Notes: generated by a model not told the origin, from the letters alone. A DNA stretch of 64,000 bases from JAWKSY01 sp041402125 (GCA_041402125.1 JAWKSY010000001.1:1-64000); one strand, 5' to 3'. Shown: positions 52,868 to 62,908, counted from the stretch's first letter. Made by a program: numbers and translations.

Positions 52868-53914
52868 ATGTCAGCCTTGCCGAAGTCCCTCCCCCCGCTC
52901 AGCGCGATGATCGAGCGCTTCGTCGTGCCCTATCTCGAGCGGCCCTGGCCGCTCGATCCGGAGGCCCTCTTCGGGCGCCGCGCGCCCCTGACCCTCGAGA
53001 TCGGCTTCGGCAACGGCGCCTTCCTCGCCGATCAGGCCCTCCGCCACCCGGAGCGCGACCACCTGGGCATCGAGATCGCCTGGGGATCGGTCGACTTCCT
53101 CCTGCGGCGCGCCTGGCGCGAGGATCTCCACAACCTGCGGATCCTGCGCCTCGACGCGCGCTTCGTCCTCGAGTCGCTGCTCCCCGCGAACGCCTTCGAG
53201 CGGGTCTGGGTCAACCACCCCGACCCCTGGCCCAAGGAGCGTCACCACGGACGCCGGCTGATCCAGCGCCCCTTCCTGGAGGCGCTCCAGGCCGTGATGG
53301 CCCCCGGCGCCCGCCTGACGATCGCCACCGACCACGCCGACTACGCGGTCTGGATCGGCCGCGAACTCGAGGCGCAGCCCTGGTTCGTCTCGGAGCTCGA
53401 GACGACCGAGGTCCCCGAACTCCCCGATCACGTCGTCACGAAGTACCAGCGGAAGGCCCGCGAGCAGGGCATCGGGAACCACTTCTTCGTCTGGAAGAAG
53501 ATCGCCCCCGACGCCCCGGCCCGGCCCCGGCAGGAGGTCCCTCCCGTGCCCAACGTCACCTTCGACGGCGCCTACGGCGACGCCGACCTCCTGGCGGGCT
53601 TCGAGCCCAACCGCATCGTCGAGCTGCACGAGGGCGTCGAGGTCGTGGTCGGCATGGAGCGCGCCTGGCGAGCCGCCGACGGCGGCTCGTGGATGGTCGA
53701 GTGCCTCGTCAAGGAGGGCGCCCACAGCCAGCAGGTCGGCCTCATCGTCGTCCGCGGCGAGAAGGGCCGGCTCGCGGTGAAAACCTCCTCGATCGGGCAT
53801 CCCCGGGGGACCTGGGGCGTGAAGCGTGCGGTCCGGCGGCTGGCCTCGATCATCGCGGCGCGGAACCCCGAGCTGGCCCTGGTCTCGTCGAACGTCGGCG
53901 ACATCGGGACCTGA
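52868..53914 (+). CDS. trmB: tRNA (guanine-N7-)-methyltransferase, with C-terminal extension
   Basis: 348 residues. SAM motif LEIGFGNGAFLA and the TrmB signature HPDPWPKERHHGRRLIQ, as well as DHADYA. Methylates G46 in the variable loop of tRNAs. The standard enzyme ends near residue 215; here about 120 more residues follow (after PPVPNVTFDGAYGD), with a beta-rich segment that I do not recognise. Encoded next to, and divergent from, tRNA-Leu. ATG at 52868. Confidence 0.9.
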   Translation: MSALPKSLPPLSAMIERFVVPYLERPWPLDPEALFGRRAPLTLEIGFGNGAFLADQALRHPERDHLGIEIAWGSVDFLLRRAWREDLHNLRILRLDARFVLESLLPANAFERVWVNHPDPWPKERHHGRRLIQRPFLEALQAVMAPGARLTIATDHADYAVWIGRELEAQPWFVSELETTEVPELPDHVVTKYQRKAREQGIGNHFFVWKKIAPDAPARPRQEVPPVPNVTFDGAYGDADLLAGFEPNRIVELHEGVEVVVGMERAWRAADGGSWMVECLVKEGAHSQQVGLIVVRGEKGRLAVKTSSIGHPRGTWGVKRAVRRLASIIAARNPELALVSSNVGDIGT

Positions 53915-54514
53915 GGATCCGCCGGCCGCGCCGCACCGGACCATTCCGGACGGGGCCCGGCCTCCGATTCGACCATATGGTGCAGTGCCGGCGGCCGCCC
54001 CCGGCCCCATCTCGGCGCACAAGACTCTCATCTGAAGCCACTTAAGAAACCTTGCCGGATCTCGATCCGCATTGGCCGGCGAGTTGCTTTCCCTTCCGCT
54101 GTCGACGTGCTTCCGGCCGAAAGCCCGGGGGCGCCGTCCGCGCGGATGAAGTGAGAAGCGTCCGGGCGATGCGGTGTCGATGACGGGTTCGAGTTCCGGC
54201 GGGCGACGTCCCACCGAAACCAGGGCTCGCGAGCTTCGGCCCGCGGGCACCCACCATGAACGATCCTTCCCTTCAGGTAGCGAGAACAAGCGACGCGCCC
54301 GGAATGGAACCCGCCGCGAGCCCACCGAAGCCGGGGGGCGAGCACGAAGCCGAGAAACGGGCCCCGGAGCGATCCGGGGCTGTTTCTTTTTGGCGACCCG
54401 CCCCCTCCCCGCCCGACATTCTCGCCCCGCCCCCGCCCCCGGTCGACATTGGAGCGCGCTTTGCGCACGATGGGTGACGGAGCTGGAGGTCCAAGCGAGA
54501 ACGGGAGCCGCAAG
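53915..54514 (+). other. 600-bp non-coding region with intrinsic terminator; possible small RNA or leader
   Basis: No frame in this stretch carries a convincing protein. It is less GC-rich than the genes in parts and contains local inverted repeats such as CCGGATCTCGATCCG. A clean rho-independent terminator lies at 54361-54391. A transcript that starts in this region, or continues from trmB, would end there. It could be the 3' end of a small RNA, a long trmB 3' UTR or an attenuator in front of the gene at 54515. No known RNA family was recognised by eye. Confidence 0.4.
54361..54391 (+). terminator. rho-independent terminator
   Basis: Perfect 8-bp stem GCCCCGGA-GCGA-TCCGGGGC (54361-54380) followed by TGTTTCTTTTT. 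It is the cleanest intrinsic terminator in the window, with a real U-tract, unlike the GC-only hairpins elsewhere. Confidence 0.85.
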
Positions 54515-56287
54515 ATGTTCACTGACAACGACTTGACTTCGGAGCGGACCACCGCCCGGGCGAGCGGAGCCGCACGGTCGCGTCGCGGGCTTGACGTCCG
54601 GGGCCTGGCCGTCGTCCTCGCCGTCCTCCTCCTCTCTCCCGCCGCGCTGGCCCACGGCGGCCAGTACAACGGTCCCGGCGGCCCGGGCGGCCCCGGCAAT
54701 CCGCCCTCGCCGCGCCCCGGCGGCACGCCCCGCACGGGCGGCGTCACGGCCTCCGAGGAGCCGACCTGGCGGAACTGGTGGGACCGCAATCGCGAGGAGT
54801 TCTTCGACGTCCGCGAGCGTCGCCTCGAGAAGGCCCGCGAGCAGGACCCGAACTACGGCGGCGGCGCGATCCACCGCAGCGCGACGTCCGAGGACGTCGA
54901 GAAGCTGATCCTGCCGGTGCTCGCGGCGGCGCTGAAGGACGGGAGCGCCGACGTGCGCAGACGCCGCGACCATCGCGATGGGCCGCGCGGGCCGTGCCCG
55001 GAAGCTCGGCGCGCTCGTCGCCCTCTTCGGCGACAGCCAGGTCAAGGTCCGCGGGCCGCCATGCTGGCGGTCGGCCTCCTCCGGGATCCCCGGGGCGAGG
55101 CGGCCCTCATCGAGGTGATGACGGCCGACGACACCGGCTATCGCGAGCGCGGGATCGCCGCGATCGCCCTCGGCTTCTCCGGCGGGGACCGCGCCAAGAA
55201 GGCCCTCTCCGAACGGCTCGGCCACAAGAGCGCCCTCCCCCGGGTCTCGCGGGTGAAGGCGCGGGAGCTCGAGGGCTGTCGCGCGCTGGGCCTGCCCTCA
55301 CCGCGGACCCGTCCTGGTCTCGACCCTCGCCGAGGCCCTCGCGAGGAAAGCCTCGACGCGCGACGACAGCAACTTCCACCCCATGGTCCTCACCGCGCTT
55401 GCGCGCTTCGCGGACGGGGCCGCGGCCAAGCTGGCCCTCGACGGCCTCTCGGAGCGCGACAACGACGTGCGCCGTTCGGCCGCGATCCTCGCCGGCCGCG
55501 TCCTCGGCGGCGGCTCCGAGGAGACGACGTGAAGGCGTTCATCCGCGCCTACGACGGCGAGCGCGACGCCCGCCAGACTTCGCGCTCATCTCGCTCCAGA
55601 CGGCTCGGGCATCCGCTCGCGGTCAAGAGGCTCCGCAGCGTCCTGACCAAGGGAAGAAGCGCGAGGGCGCGGCTTCGCCGCCCTGGCGCTCGGCATCGGC
55701 CACGACCGCGAGTCGAGCGAGTTGATGCGCAAGATGCTGGACGACGAGAAGGACCAGAGCCTCCGCGGCGCGCTCACCGATCGCCCTCCGGCATCCTCGA
55801 CGACCGCGAGTCCGCCCCCCTCGTCCTGAAGACCCTGAAGGACGTCGGCAGTCCCGAGCTCCGGGCCGACCTCGTGACCTGCCTCGCGATGATGGACCAC
55901 CGGGACGCGCTCCCGACCATCCGTGAGATCACCGGTGAGGCGAAGAACGGCCGTCTCGTCCGCGACTGTGGCCTCGCCCTCGTCCTGCTCGAGGACGAGA
56001 GCTCCCTCGACCAGCTCCTCTCGATCCTCGAGAACTCGGGTTCGATCGACATCAAGGGCGGCATGGCCAGCGCCCTCGGACGCGCCGGCGACCGGCGGAC
56101 GATCGCCCGCCTCGTCGAGCTCGCGACGGCGAAGAAGGAGACCGATCTCACGCGCGCGTTCGCGATCGTCGCGCTCGGGCTGATCGGCGACAAGTCGGGG
56201 CGGAGCGCCTTCGCCCGGGTCGCCATAGACAGCAACTATCCCATGCGCAACGCCGAGGCCCTGAAGCAGGTGATCGACATCTTCTGA
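54515..56287 (+). CDS. secreted HEAT-repeat protein, riddled with apparent single-base indels
   Basis: ATG at 54515 with GGGAG upstream. A signal peptide (GLAVVLAVLLLSPAALAHGG) is followed by a Gly/Pro spacer. HEAT-like helix pairs can be read by moving between frames: ADVRDAATIAMGRAGRARK, AAMLAVGLLRDPRGEAAL, NFHPMVLTALARFADGAA, HPLAVKRLRSVLTKG and, in the intact 3' third, GILDDRESAPLVLKTLKD to the end. At least nine indels lie between about 54959 and 55790, mostly single losses in G or C runs; they sum to zero, so one frame stays open. Probably a scaffold or PBS-lyase-type HEAT protein. The 3' third is uninterrupted. Confidence 0.55.
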   Translation: MFTDNDLTSERTTARASGAARSRRGLDVRGLAVVLAVLLLSPAALAHGGQYNGPGGPGGPGNPPSPRPGGTPRTGGVTASEEPTWRNWWDRNREEFFDVRERRLEKAREQDPNYGGGAIHRSATSEDVEKLILPVLAAALKDGSADVRRRRDHRDGPRGPCPEARRARRPLRRQPGQGPRAAMLAVGLLRDPRGEAALIEVMTADDTGYRERGIAAIALGFSGGDRAKKALSERLGHKSALPRVSRVKARELEGCRALGLPSPRTRPGLDPRRGPREESLDARRQQLPPHGPHRACALRGRGRGQAGPRRPLGARQRRAPFGRDPRRPRPRRRLRGDDVKAFIRAYDGERDARQTSRSSRSRRLGHPLAVKRLRSVLTKGRSARARLRRPGARHRPRPRVERVDAQDAGRREGPEPPRRAHRSPSGILDDRESAPLVLKTLKDVGSPELRADLVTCLAMMDHRDALPTIREITGEAKNGRLVRDCGLALVLLEDESSLDQLLSILENSGSIDIKGGMASALGRAGDRRTIARLVELATAKKETDLTRAFAIVALGLIGDKSGRSAFARVAIDSNYPMRNAEALKQVIDIF

Positions 56288-56333
56288 TCGGCGGGAAGAC
56301 GGCCCCACGGGGCGCGTCGCAGGGGCGGAGGTC

Positions 56334-56371
56334 GGCCGCCGCCGGGGAACGGAGGTTTCCCGGCGGCGGCC
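56334..56371 (+). terminator. 16-bp GC hairpin between HEAT-repeat and propeller genes
   Basis: Stem 56334-56349 with 56356-56371 (one G-U), loop CGGAGG. Begins 47 bp after the HEAT gene stop and ends 11 bp before the first ATG of the next gene. No T-run, so termination is likely but not certain; it could also shape the 5' end of the next message. Confidence 0.5.
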
Positions 56372-56382
56372 GTCCGCTTATC

Positions 56383-57942
56383 ATGCTCCCGCGATCCGTT
56401 CCTCCCATGACGATGCCGACGATGCCCCACTTCAGACTCACCGCCGCCGCCGGTCTGGTCGCGCTGGCGCTCCTCACTCCGGCCCTCTCGGGACAGATGC
56501 TCCTCGAGAGCGACCTCTTCGTCGCCGACCGCGGCCTGATGTCGAACGGCAGCGACGGGGAGATCCGGCGCTACAACAACGACGGCGCCTTCGTCGGAGT
56601 CCTCCCGAACACCGGCAGCGGCGCGATCCGGAGCCTCGCGATCGCCGACGACGGCACGATCTACGTCGCCCGGGGCAACCAGGTCCTGCGCTACGTCTCG
56701 CCCGCGCTGACGCCCGACACCGCGCCCGTCGTCACCGGGACGGCCGCGCAGTGCGTCGCGATCCACCCCACCACCGGCAACCTCTGGTGCTCCTTCGGTC
56801 AGACCTCCTCGAACGCCCAGATCCTCGAGGTCTCGCCGACGGGAACGATCCTGCAGACCGTCACGAGCGCGCTCCTCGACCAGCCGCGCGACCTGACCTT
56901 CGGCCCCGACGGCTCGACGCTCTTCGTCGCCAACGTGGCCGGCTTCAACATCCTGGCCGTCGACACCGCGGCGACGCCGCCGACCGTCGTCGAGCACGCC
57001 GACCTCATCACCTTCGGCATGAACTTCACGCCCATCGCGATCACGCAGGACCCCTCGAGCGCCGACCCCGACCTCTACGTCGTCGGCGACTACCTGACGA
57101 CGAGCGCGGTCCTGCGCGTCGAGGGCGTCACCGGCTCGACGATGGTCACGACGGCGATCAACTACGCGAGCACCACGGACATGACGGCGGCCGCCGGCGT
57201 CTGGCTCGATTCCTGGGGCAACCTCCACATCGCGTGCCGCGAGAAGAACATGGCGACGCCCGGCGTCTACGTGTACCGCGTGGACAGCGGCGTGCGCCCG
57301 GTCCTGCCGTACCTCGGCGCCGAGCACCTGAGCCCGATCGACGTCGCCTTCCTCCGCCGTCCCTTCGACGTGCAGATCGGCAGCGATCAGGCGGGCGACG
57401 TCTTCGAGGCGAACGGCGTCGCCGGCGTCGTCATCGGCGACGGCCTCCAACCGACGATCCGGATCGGGATCGACGCCCCCGACTACCCGAACTCGCCCTA
57501 CGTCGTCCTCTTCTCGCTCCTGACCCAGGGGCAGTGCGCCAACGGCGACCCCGTCCGGCCGCAGGGCGGTGGGCTCCTGATCACGCCCAACGAGAAGCGA
57601 CTGACGCCGCTCGAGGCCGACACGCTGTACGGAACCGCGCAGCAGATGCTCTTCGCGGCCATCACGCAGGGCGGGATCATTCCCTTCCCGCTGGACCCCA
57701 CCCTCAACTGTCCCCAGTCGGCGCCGGGTTCGTCGCTCTTCCTCTTCGGCGTGACCGACGCCGCGGGCCACGGCGACGCCTTCCTCAGCTTCCCGACCTT
57801 CCCGGCGGCCTGCTTCCCGCTCGACTTCACCGTCAACCTCGGCTTCTCGGCCGCGGTGCTGGACTCGGTCACGGGTCCGCTCGGGATCGGCCTCGTCAGC
57901 GCCGCCCCCGAGTGCCTGCGGCTGTACCTCTTCAACAACTGA
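56383..57942 (+). CDS. secreted beta-propeller/NHL-like protein
   Basis: 519 residues from the first ATG (56383); ATGs at 56407 and 56413 are equally possible and closer to the signal peptide (AAAGLVALALLTPALSGQ). The first 330 residues show propeller-type strands: SLAIADDGTIYVARGNQVLRY, VAIHPTTGNLWCSFGQ, DLTFGPDGSTLFVANVAG. The last 170 residues form a beta-rich domain with paired Cys residues. Secreted; ligand unknown. Its stop overlaps the ATG of the sulfatase-like gene (TGATG). Confidence 0.6.
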   Translation: MLPRSVPPMTMPTMPHFRLTAAAGLVALALLTPALSGQMLLESDLFVADRGLMSNGSDGEIRRYNNDGAFVGVLPNTGSGAIRSLAIADDGTIYVARGNQVLRYVSPALTPDTAPVVTGTAAQCVAIHPTTGNLWCSFGQTSSNAQILEVSPTGTILQTVTSALLDQPRDLTFGPDGSTLFVANVAGFNILAVDTAATPPTVVEHADLITFGMNFTPIAITQDPSSADPDLYVVGDYLTTSAVLRVEGVTGSTMVTTAINYASTTDMTAAAGVWLDSWGNLHIACREKNMATPGVYVYRVDSGVRPVLPYLGAEHLSPIDVAFLRRPFDVQIGSDQAGDVFEANGVAGVVIGDGLQPTIRIGIDAPDYPNSPYVVLFSLLTQGQCANGDPVRPQGGGLLITPNEKRLTPLEADTLYGTAQQMLFAAITQGGIIPFPLDPTLNCPQSAPGSSLFLFGVTDAAGHGDAFLSFPTFPAACFPLDFTVNLGFSAAVLDSVTGPLGIGLVSAAPECLRLYLFNN

Positions 57943-60883
57943 TGCCCGCCGCCGACGCCCACGAGGAGCGCGGTCGGGTCCGTCGGCGCCGCGTCGCGGC
58001 CGGCTTCCTCGTCGGCCTGCTCCTCGTCGGACTCGAGCTGATCACGGACGCGGTCCTTCCGCCGTCCCATGTCCGCGCGACGGCGCTCGACCGCGCCCTC
58101 GTGCTCGCGCCGCTCCCCTTCCTCGGCGGTCTGTTCGGTCTCGTCTTCGCGCGCCTCTGGTGGCTGGGCGCGGCCTTCGCCGTCGTCGGGGCCGGGCGCG
58201 TGGGGCTCCATCTCTCGATGGGGCTGCGCGCCCAGCGCATGGCCTACGCCGCGCACTGGGACGAGATCCTCGCCGGCCTCACGCTGCTCGCCGTGCTCGC
58301 GCTCCGATTCATCGAGTCGCGCCGGCGCCTCCGCGTCGGGCTCGCGGTCCTCACCGTCCCGGTCGCCCTCGCCACCCTCTCGATGGCGGCCTTCGGTTAC
58401 CGCGGCGACTACGGCCCCGTCCGCGAGGGCGTGATCCAGGTCGCCGCGGTCTTCATGCTCCTCGTCATCGCGCCCTTTGTCCCCGCGCCGCCCCGGCGGA
58501 CCCTCGGCCTGGCGTTCGCGGTGACGGCGGTCGCGGCCGTCACCGGCGCGTTCGCGGTCGGACACCGTCAGGATCTCCGCGACTGGGCCTTCTATCGCAC
58601 GAGCCTCGCCGACGCCTACGTCGCGCCGATCTGGACCCGGACCGGACCGGCCCTGCCCACCGCCGCGCCCGATGATGCCTACCGGAAGTCTCCCTACTTC
58701 GGGACGGAGGCGCAGCTCGAGACGAGCCGGAGGCTCTTCGCCGAACGCCGCCCCCGCGGCGTCCTCTTCCTCACCGTCGACGCGATGCGCCACGACGTCA
58801 TCGGTCGCGAGGTCGGCGGCCGCCCAGTGACGCCCTTCCTCGATTCGCTCGCCGCGACGGGCTACCGCTTCACGCGTTGCTACGCCCCCTCGAACATCAC
58901 CAACGCCACCTTCCTCGCGATCTTCGCCGGCATCTACCCGAGCGAGATCCTGCACCACCCCCTCGGCGTCGACGACATGCCGGTGGTCACGCAGCGACTG
59001 CGCGATGCGGGGGTGCAGTGCCGCGGCGTCTTCTACGAGGTCGTGGCCGCGGGCGGCATCTACAAGGACACGGCCGAGAATCCCTCGCTCCAGTTCGAGC
59101 CCGAGCTCCTGATCGGCCAGGAGGATTTCGCGCCGGAAGACCTCGCCGGGCTCCTCGCCCCGGAGGGAGACGGACGCTGGTTCTCGTTCGCGCACTACAT
59201 GCGCCCCCACGAGCCCTACGATTCCGCCGCTCCGGAATTCGCGGCCGGCGGCTCGCCCTTCGAGCGCTACGCCGCCGAGGTCCGGCAGGCCGACGACGAG
59301 ATCCGCCGTCTGATCGAGCTCCTCGCGGCGAGGGGACTGACGGACGACCTCTGGATCGTCGTCAGCGCGGACCACGGCGAGGAGTTCGGGGAGCACGGCC
59401 TCACCTTCCACGGGCGCCAGCTCTTCGACGAGTCGATCCGCGTGCCGCTCATCATCGCCGGACCGGGCGTGCCGACGGGCGTCTGCGACGATCCGGTCTC
59501 GCTCATCGACCTCGCCCCCACGCTCGACGAGATCTTCGAGACCGGTGACGCCGAGGCGCCGCCGCTGAGCGGACGGTCGCTCCTCCCCTTCCCGGCCGGA
59601 GTCCGGGATCCCGATCGACGGGACGCGGTGGCGGCGGAGATGCCGGGAGTGAAGCAGTCGATGCGCCAGCGCGCGCTCATCGCCCGCGATCGCAAGACCG
59701 TGCTGAACTTCGAGCGCAAGACGCTCCATCGCTTCGACCTGCGAGCGGATCCCGGCGAGCGCGTGAACGTCGCCGACGGTCACGCCGCCGAGGTCCGCGC
59801 GGACGTGGCGATCCTCGAGGCCCTGATCGCCGGCGTCGAGGCGCACCGGGCCGACGAGGAGTTCCCGGTCGACCTCGTCGAGGAGCTCGAACGCCTGCCC
59901 CGTGAGGAGCTGCGCGCGCGCGTCGCGGCGACCGGGGACGCGGATCTGACGACCGCCGTCGCGTACTACGCTCCCCTCGCCACGCCCAACGGCGCGCGGA
60001 CGCTCGCCGGAGAGCTCGAGGGAAGCGGACGCCTCGACGACACGCGCCGGCTCCTCCTCCGCCTCGCGACCGGCGAGCGCGGCGAGTCCTCGTCGCCGCG
60101 GCCGCGGCGCTCCTCGCCTCGACCCGGGATCCCATCGTCGCGGTGGCGATCTACGACGCCCTGCGCCGGCGCGACGACGACCGCGCCCTCGACGCACGTC
60201 CGCCGCGGTTCGCCTCGCGCCACGCCCGGCTCGCGATCGATCTCGCCTTCGAGACCTACCGCGCGTCCTTCGGCAACGTGTCGATGAACTTCCGCATCGT
60301 GCACGCCGCCCATCTCTCGCCGCTGGCGCTGAATCGCCGCCTCGGCGCCGACTACCTCTGGGTCCTCGCCGAGCCGATCTCCATCCCGGAGGTCGCCGCC
60401 CTCTACGTCTCGGACTGGCGCGATGCGGTCACGCTCCGGCGACGCGCCTCGCTCGTGCGGAGTCTCCTCCGGGTCGGCACCGAGGAAGCCCTCGAGGCCG
60501 TCGCGGGCACCCTCCGGAGCGGCAGCCGCGAGGAGAGGGCCGCGGTGCTCGCGGCGGCCGCGTCCGGAATCGCGCCCCCGCGCGGCGTCACGGTGCTGCG
60601 GCACGAGGAACCGCTCCCCCTGCCCTGTCCGGCGATCGAGGGCGCGCGCGCCGGTGACACGATCGCGATCTTCCTCGAGCCCGCTCCGGACGCGCCGCTG
60701 CCCTGGACCGCCCGGCTCGCGACGGAGTCGGGATCGACGCCGCTCGACCTCGGAGAGGTCCGACCGGGTCGCCCTCTCCTCGTGACGCTCGCGGGCGAGC
60801 CCGGCGCCCCGCTCACGCTCCGTCTCGAGGATCCGTCCGCCGCGCTCTCGCTGCGGGCGGTCGCGATCCTGCGGGCTCCCTGA
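57942..60883 (+). CDS. membrane sulfatase-like hydrolase/transferase, apparent frameshift near 60085
   Basis: About 980 residues if one base is restored near 60085. Five or six membrane helices fill residues 18-210. The alkaline-phosphatase-superfamily domain shows LFLTVDAMRHDVIG and SADHGEEFGEHGLTFHG, the metal ligands. The segment that normally holds the formylglycine Cys/Ser reads YAPSNITNATFLAIFAGIYP: no C/SxPSR, with Thr aligned to the nucleophile. Acts more like a phosphoglycerol- or phosphoethanolamine-transferase or phosphatase than a true sulfatase (inference). The C-terminal part (from YDALRRRDDD) lies in the second frame and contains helical and beta modules. Start overlaps the upstream stop. 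Confidence 0.62.
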
Positions 60884-60915
60884 GGATCGGGGACGAGGTC
60901 TCCCCGCGAGGAACC

Positions 60916-62451
60916 TCAGTCGGCGGCGAAGAAGTCGTCCTTACCGATCTCGAGGACGACGGTGCCGTTCCGGCCGAAGTCGGTGCGACCGGGCACCCCG
61001 GGATCGAGCCGCGGCAGCGCGAGCAGCCACTGGAAGTCCGCCCGCTCCCCCAGCGACCAGACGATCGAGACGCGGTCGAACTCGTCGCGATGGGGGCGCA
61101 TGATGCGACGCACCTCGTCGTAGACCTCGCGGGTCGTGACTCCGGGGACGGTCACGGCGCGCGAGTAGAAGCGATCGCTCGAGAGGCCGAAGGAGATGAG
61201 GACGAGGTCGCGCTCGCCGAAGCGTTCGCCGAGCGCGACGCCGCGCTCGCGGAGGGTCGTCGTGCGGTAGCCGTCGTGGAGCTCGATGCCCTTCACCACC
61301 CCGAAGCCGGTGACCGCGGCCACGATCACGAACGCCAGGATCCGGCGCCGCGGGCCGAAGGACGGCGAGGTGCTCGAGAAGCCGAAGAGCGCGCCGGCCG
61401 CCAGCATCGCGATCGAACCGGCCGCCGTCATGAACCAGAACTCGTGCTTGATCGCGTGGATCCGGAACGCGACGGCGGGAAGCACGCCCGCCACCAGCCC
61501 GGCGACCGCGATCCGCGCCGCGGGGGCGCGCCGCAACTCGACCAGGGCGCGAACGAGACCCACGACCCCGAGGGCGAGGAGCGGCAGACCGAAGGTCCGC
61601 TCGAGGTGACGTCCGATCGAGGGGAAGTACGGGAGGGCCTGGCCGTCGACGACCGCGTGCGGGGCGAGGGCCGCGATGTCGACGTGCATCGCCCCGAAGA
61701 GCGTCGCGAAGTGGGACCGCAGGGCATCCCCTCCCAGGGCCCAGCCGAGCCAGGCTCCGACGACGACGAGAGAGACCGCGAAGGGAAGCCCGACGCGCCA
61801 GGCGCGGGCGAGGCGCTCGCGCAGGGTCCCCGCGGCGAGGTTGTCGACGAGGAGGATCCCCGGCACGAGGAAGTAGGAGAACCAGTCGATCATTCCCGCC
61901 GCGAAGGCCAGGGCGAAGTAGACGCCGTAGCGCGTTCGCCCCGCGCGCCACGCCTGCCAGGCGACCAGGGTCGGCGCGAAGAGCATCAGGCAGAAGAGCG
62001 GCAGGTCCACCATGTTCCCGTACTGGAACATCAACGGCGGCGAGGCGAGGAGCGCGACCGAGGCGGCCAGCGCGGGCGGCGAGAGGAAGCGCCTCAGGCA
62101 CATCGCGAAGAGGAGCAGGGTCAGGGCGCACACGATCCCCATCGCCCAGCGCAGCGCGGCCTCGTCGCGCCCGAGGTAGAGATAGCAGGGGTAGATCAGC
62201 AGGTAGGCCGTCCCCGGATGGTTGGCGTAGGGCTCCCAGATGTCCGGCGTGTCGGGGTGGAAGAGCGCCGGCCCCTGCATCCGCTTCGCGAAGAAGCCGT
62301 GGGCCGCGAGTCCGCGGCACGCGTATCCGTAGTAGCCGCCGCTGTTCACGCCGTTGTGCGATTCGTCCCAGGGCTCGGCGCGCCAGAGGTAGTGGCAGCC
62401 GAGGAGGGTGAGCACGGCGCCGACCGCGACGATGACGAGTGCGCGCTGCAT
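60916..62451 (-). CDS. GT39-like (PMT-type) integral membrane glycosyltransferase
   Basis: 511 residues with about 10-12 membrane helices. The N-terminal helix is followed by an acidic loop WDESHNGVNSGGYY that resembles the DE motif of polyprenyl-phosphate-sugar mannosyltransferases (PMT/ArnT family). A soluble C-terminal tail follows. Family role: transfer of a sugar from a lipid carrier to an external acceptor. The ATG at 62451 lacks a clear ribosome site. Convergent with the sulfatase-like gene; envelope glycan modification would suit both. Confidence 0.6.
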   Translation of the reverse strand: MQRALVIVAVGAVLTLLGCHYLWRAEPWDESHNGVNSGGYYGYACRGLAAHGFFAKRMQGPALFHPDTPDIWEPYANHPGTAYLLIYPCYLYLGRDEAALRWAMGIVCALTLLLFAMCLRRFLSPPALAASVALLASPPLMFQYGNMVDLPLFCLMLFAPTLVAWQAWRAGRTRYGVYFALAFAAGMIDWFSYFLVPGILLVDNLAAGTLRERLARAWRVGLPFAVSLVVVGAWLGWALGGDALRSHFATLFGAMHVDIAALAPHAVVDGQALPYFPSIGRHLERTFGLPLLALGVVGLVRALVELRRAPAARIAVAGLVAGVLPAVAFRIHAIKHEFWFMTAAGSIAMLAAGALFGFSSTSPSFGPRRRILAFVIVAAVTGFGVVKGIELHDGYRTTTLRERGVALGERFGERDLVLISFGLSSDRFYSRAVTVPGVTTREVYDEVRRIMRPHRDEFDRVSIVWSLGERADFQWLLALPRLDPGVPGRTDFGRNGTVVLEIGKDDFFAAD

Positions 62452-62533
62452 TGCGGGGAGGGCTTCCGATCTCCGGCGGCGGATCGCGACTCCGCGTCGC
62501 GCACGGAGCGTACCACGATTCCCGGGTCGGCGA

Positions 62534-62908
62534 TCAGCCGGCGACGATCTCGACGATCGTCCAGAAGAGAGCGAGCGTCGCGATCATCGCCGCGCCGAGC
62601 ACGACCTGGAGCCCGAGCCCGTCCGTCGCGCCCAGCACGATGGCGGCGAGACCACCCCCGACGGCGACGACGGTCGCCACCAGGTGCCGGGGCCGTCGCC
62701 ACCAGAGGTACCCCGGCGCGGCGACGGCGGCCAGACCGAAGAGACCAAGGGCGGGCGACCAGAAGCCCGTCAGGCCGCCCAGACCGAGGAAGACCGTGAG
62801 CCCGGCGGCGAGCGCGACGACGCCCAGGACGAGCTGGGCCAGACCTCGCGCCGTCTGCCGCCCGAGGTCCTTCGCGAGGCGGCCGGCGCGCGGTTCCCGG
62901 TCGTTCAT
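62534..62908 (-). CDS. small four-helix membrane protein
   Basis: 124 residues; after a charged first 25 residues there are four hydrophobic helices separated by short loops (LAQLVLGVVALAAGLTVF, GLFGLAAVAAPGYLWW, ATVVAVGGGLAAIVLG, LGAAMIATLALFWTIV). AAGGAG lies directly upstream of the ATG at 62908. No family recognised. It is upstream of, and on the same strand as, the GT39-like gene with an 82-bp gap, so it is possibly co-transcribed. Confidence 0.65.
   Translation of the reverse strand: MNDREPRAGRLAKDLGRQTARGLAQLVLGVVALAAGLTVFLGLGGLTGFWSPALGLFGLAAVAAPGYLWWRRPRHLVATVVAVGGGLAAIVLGATDGLGLQVVLGAAMIATLALFWTIVEIVAG

Noticed and set aside
54170..54215. tRNA-like T-arm (GACGGGTTCGAGTTCC) in the 600-bp non-coding region
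   Set aside because: No matching acceptor stem or anticodon arm could be found within 90 nt on either strand.
54256..54477. 73-codon open frame across the terminator at 54361
   Set aside because: It is proline/alanine-rich, runs through the terminator stem and loop, and lacks a ribosome-binding site.
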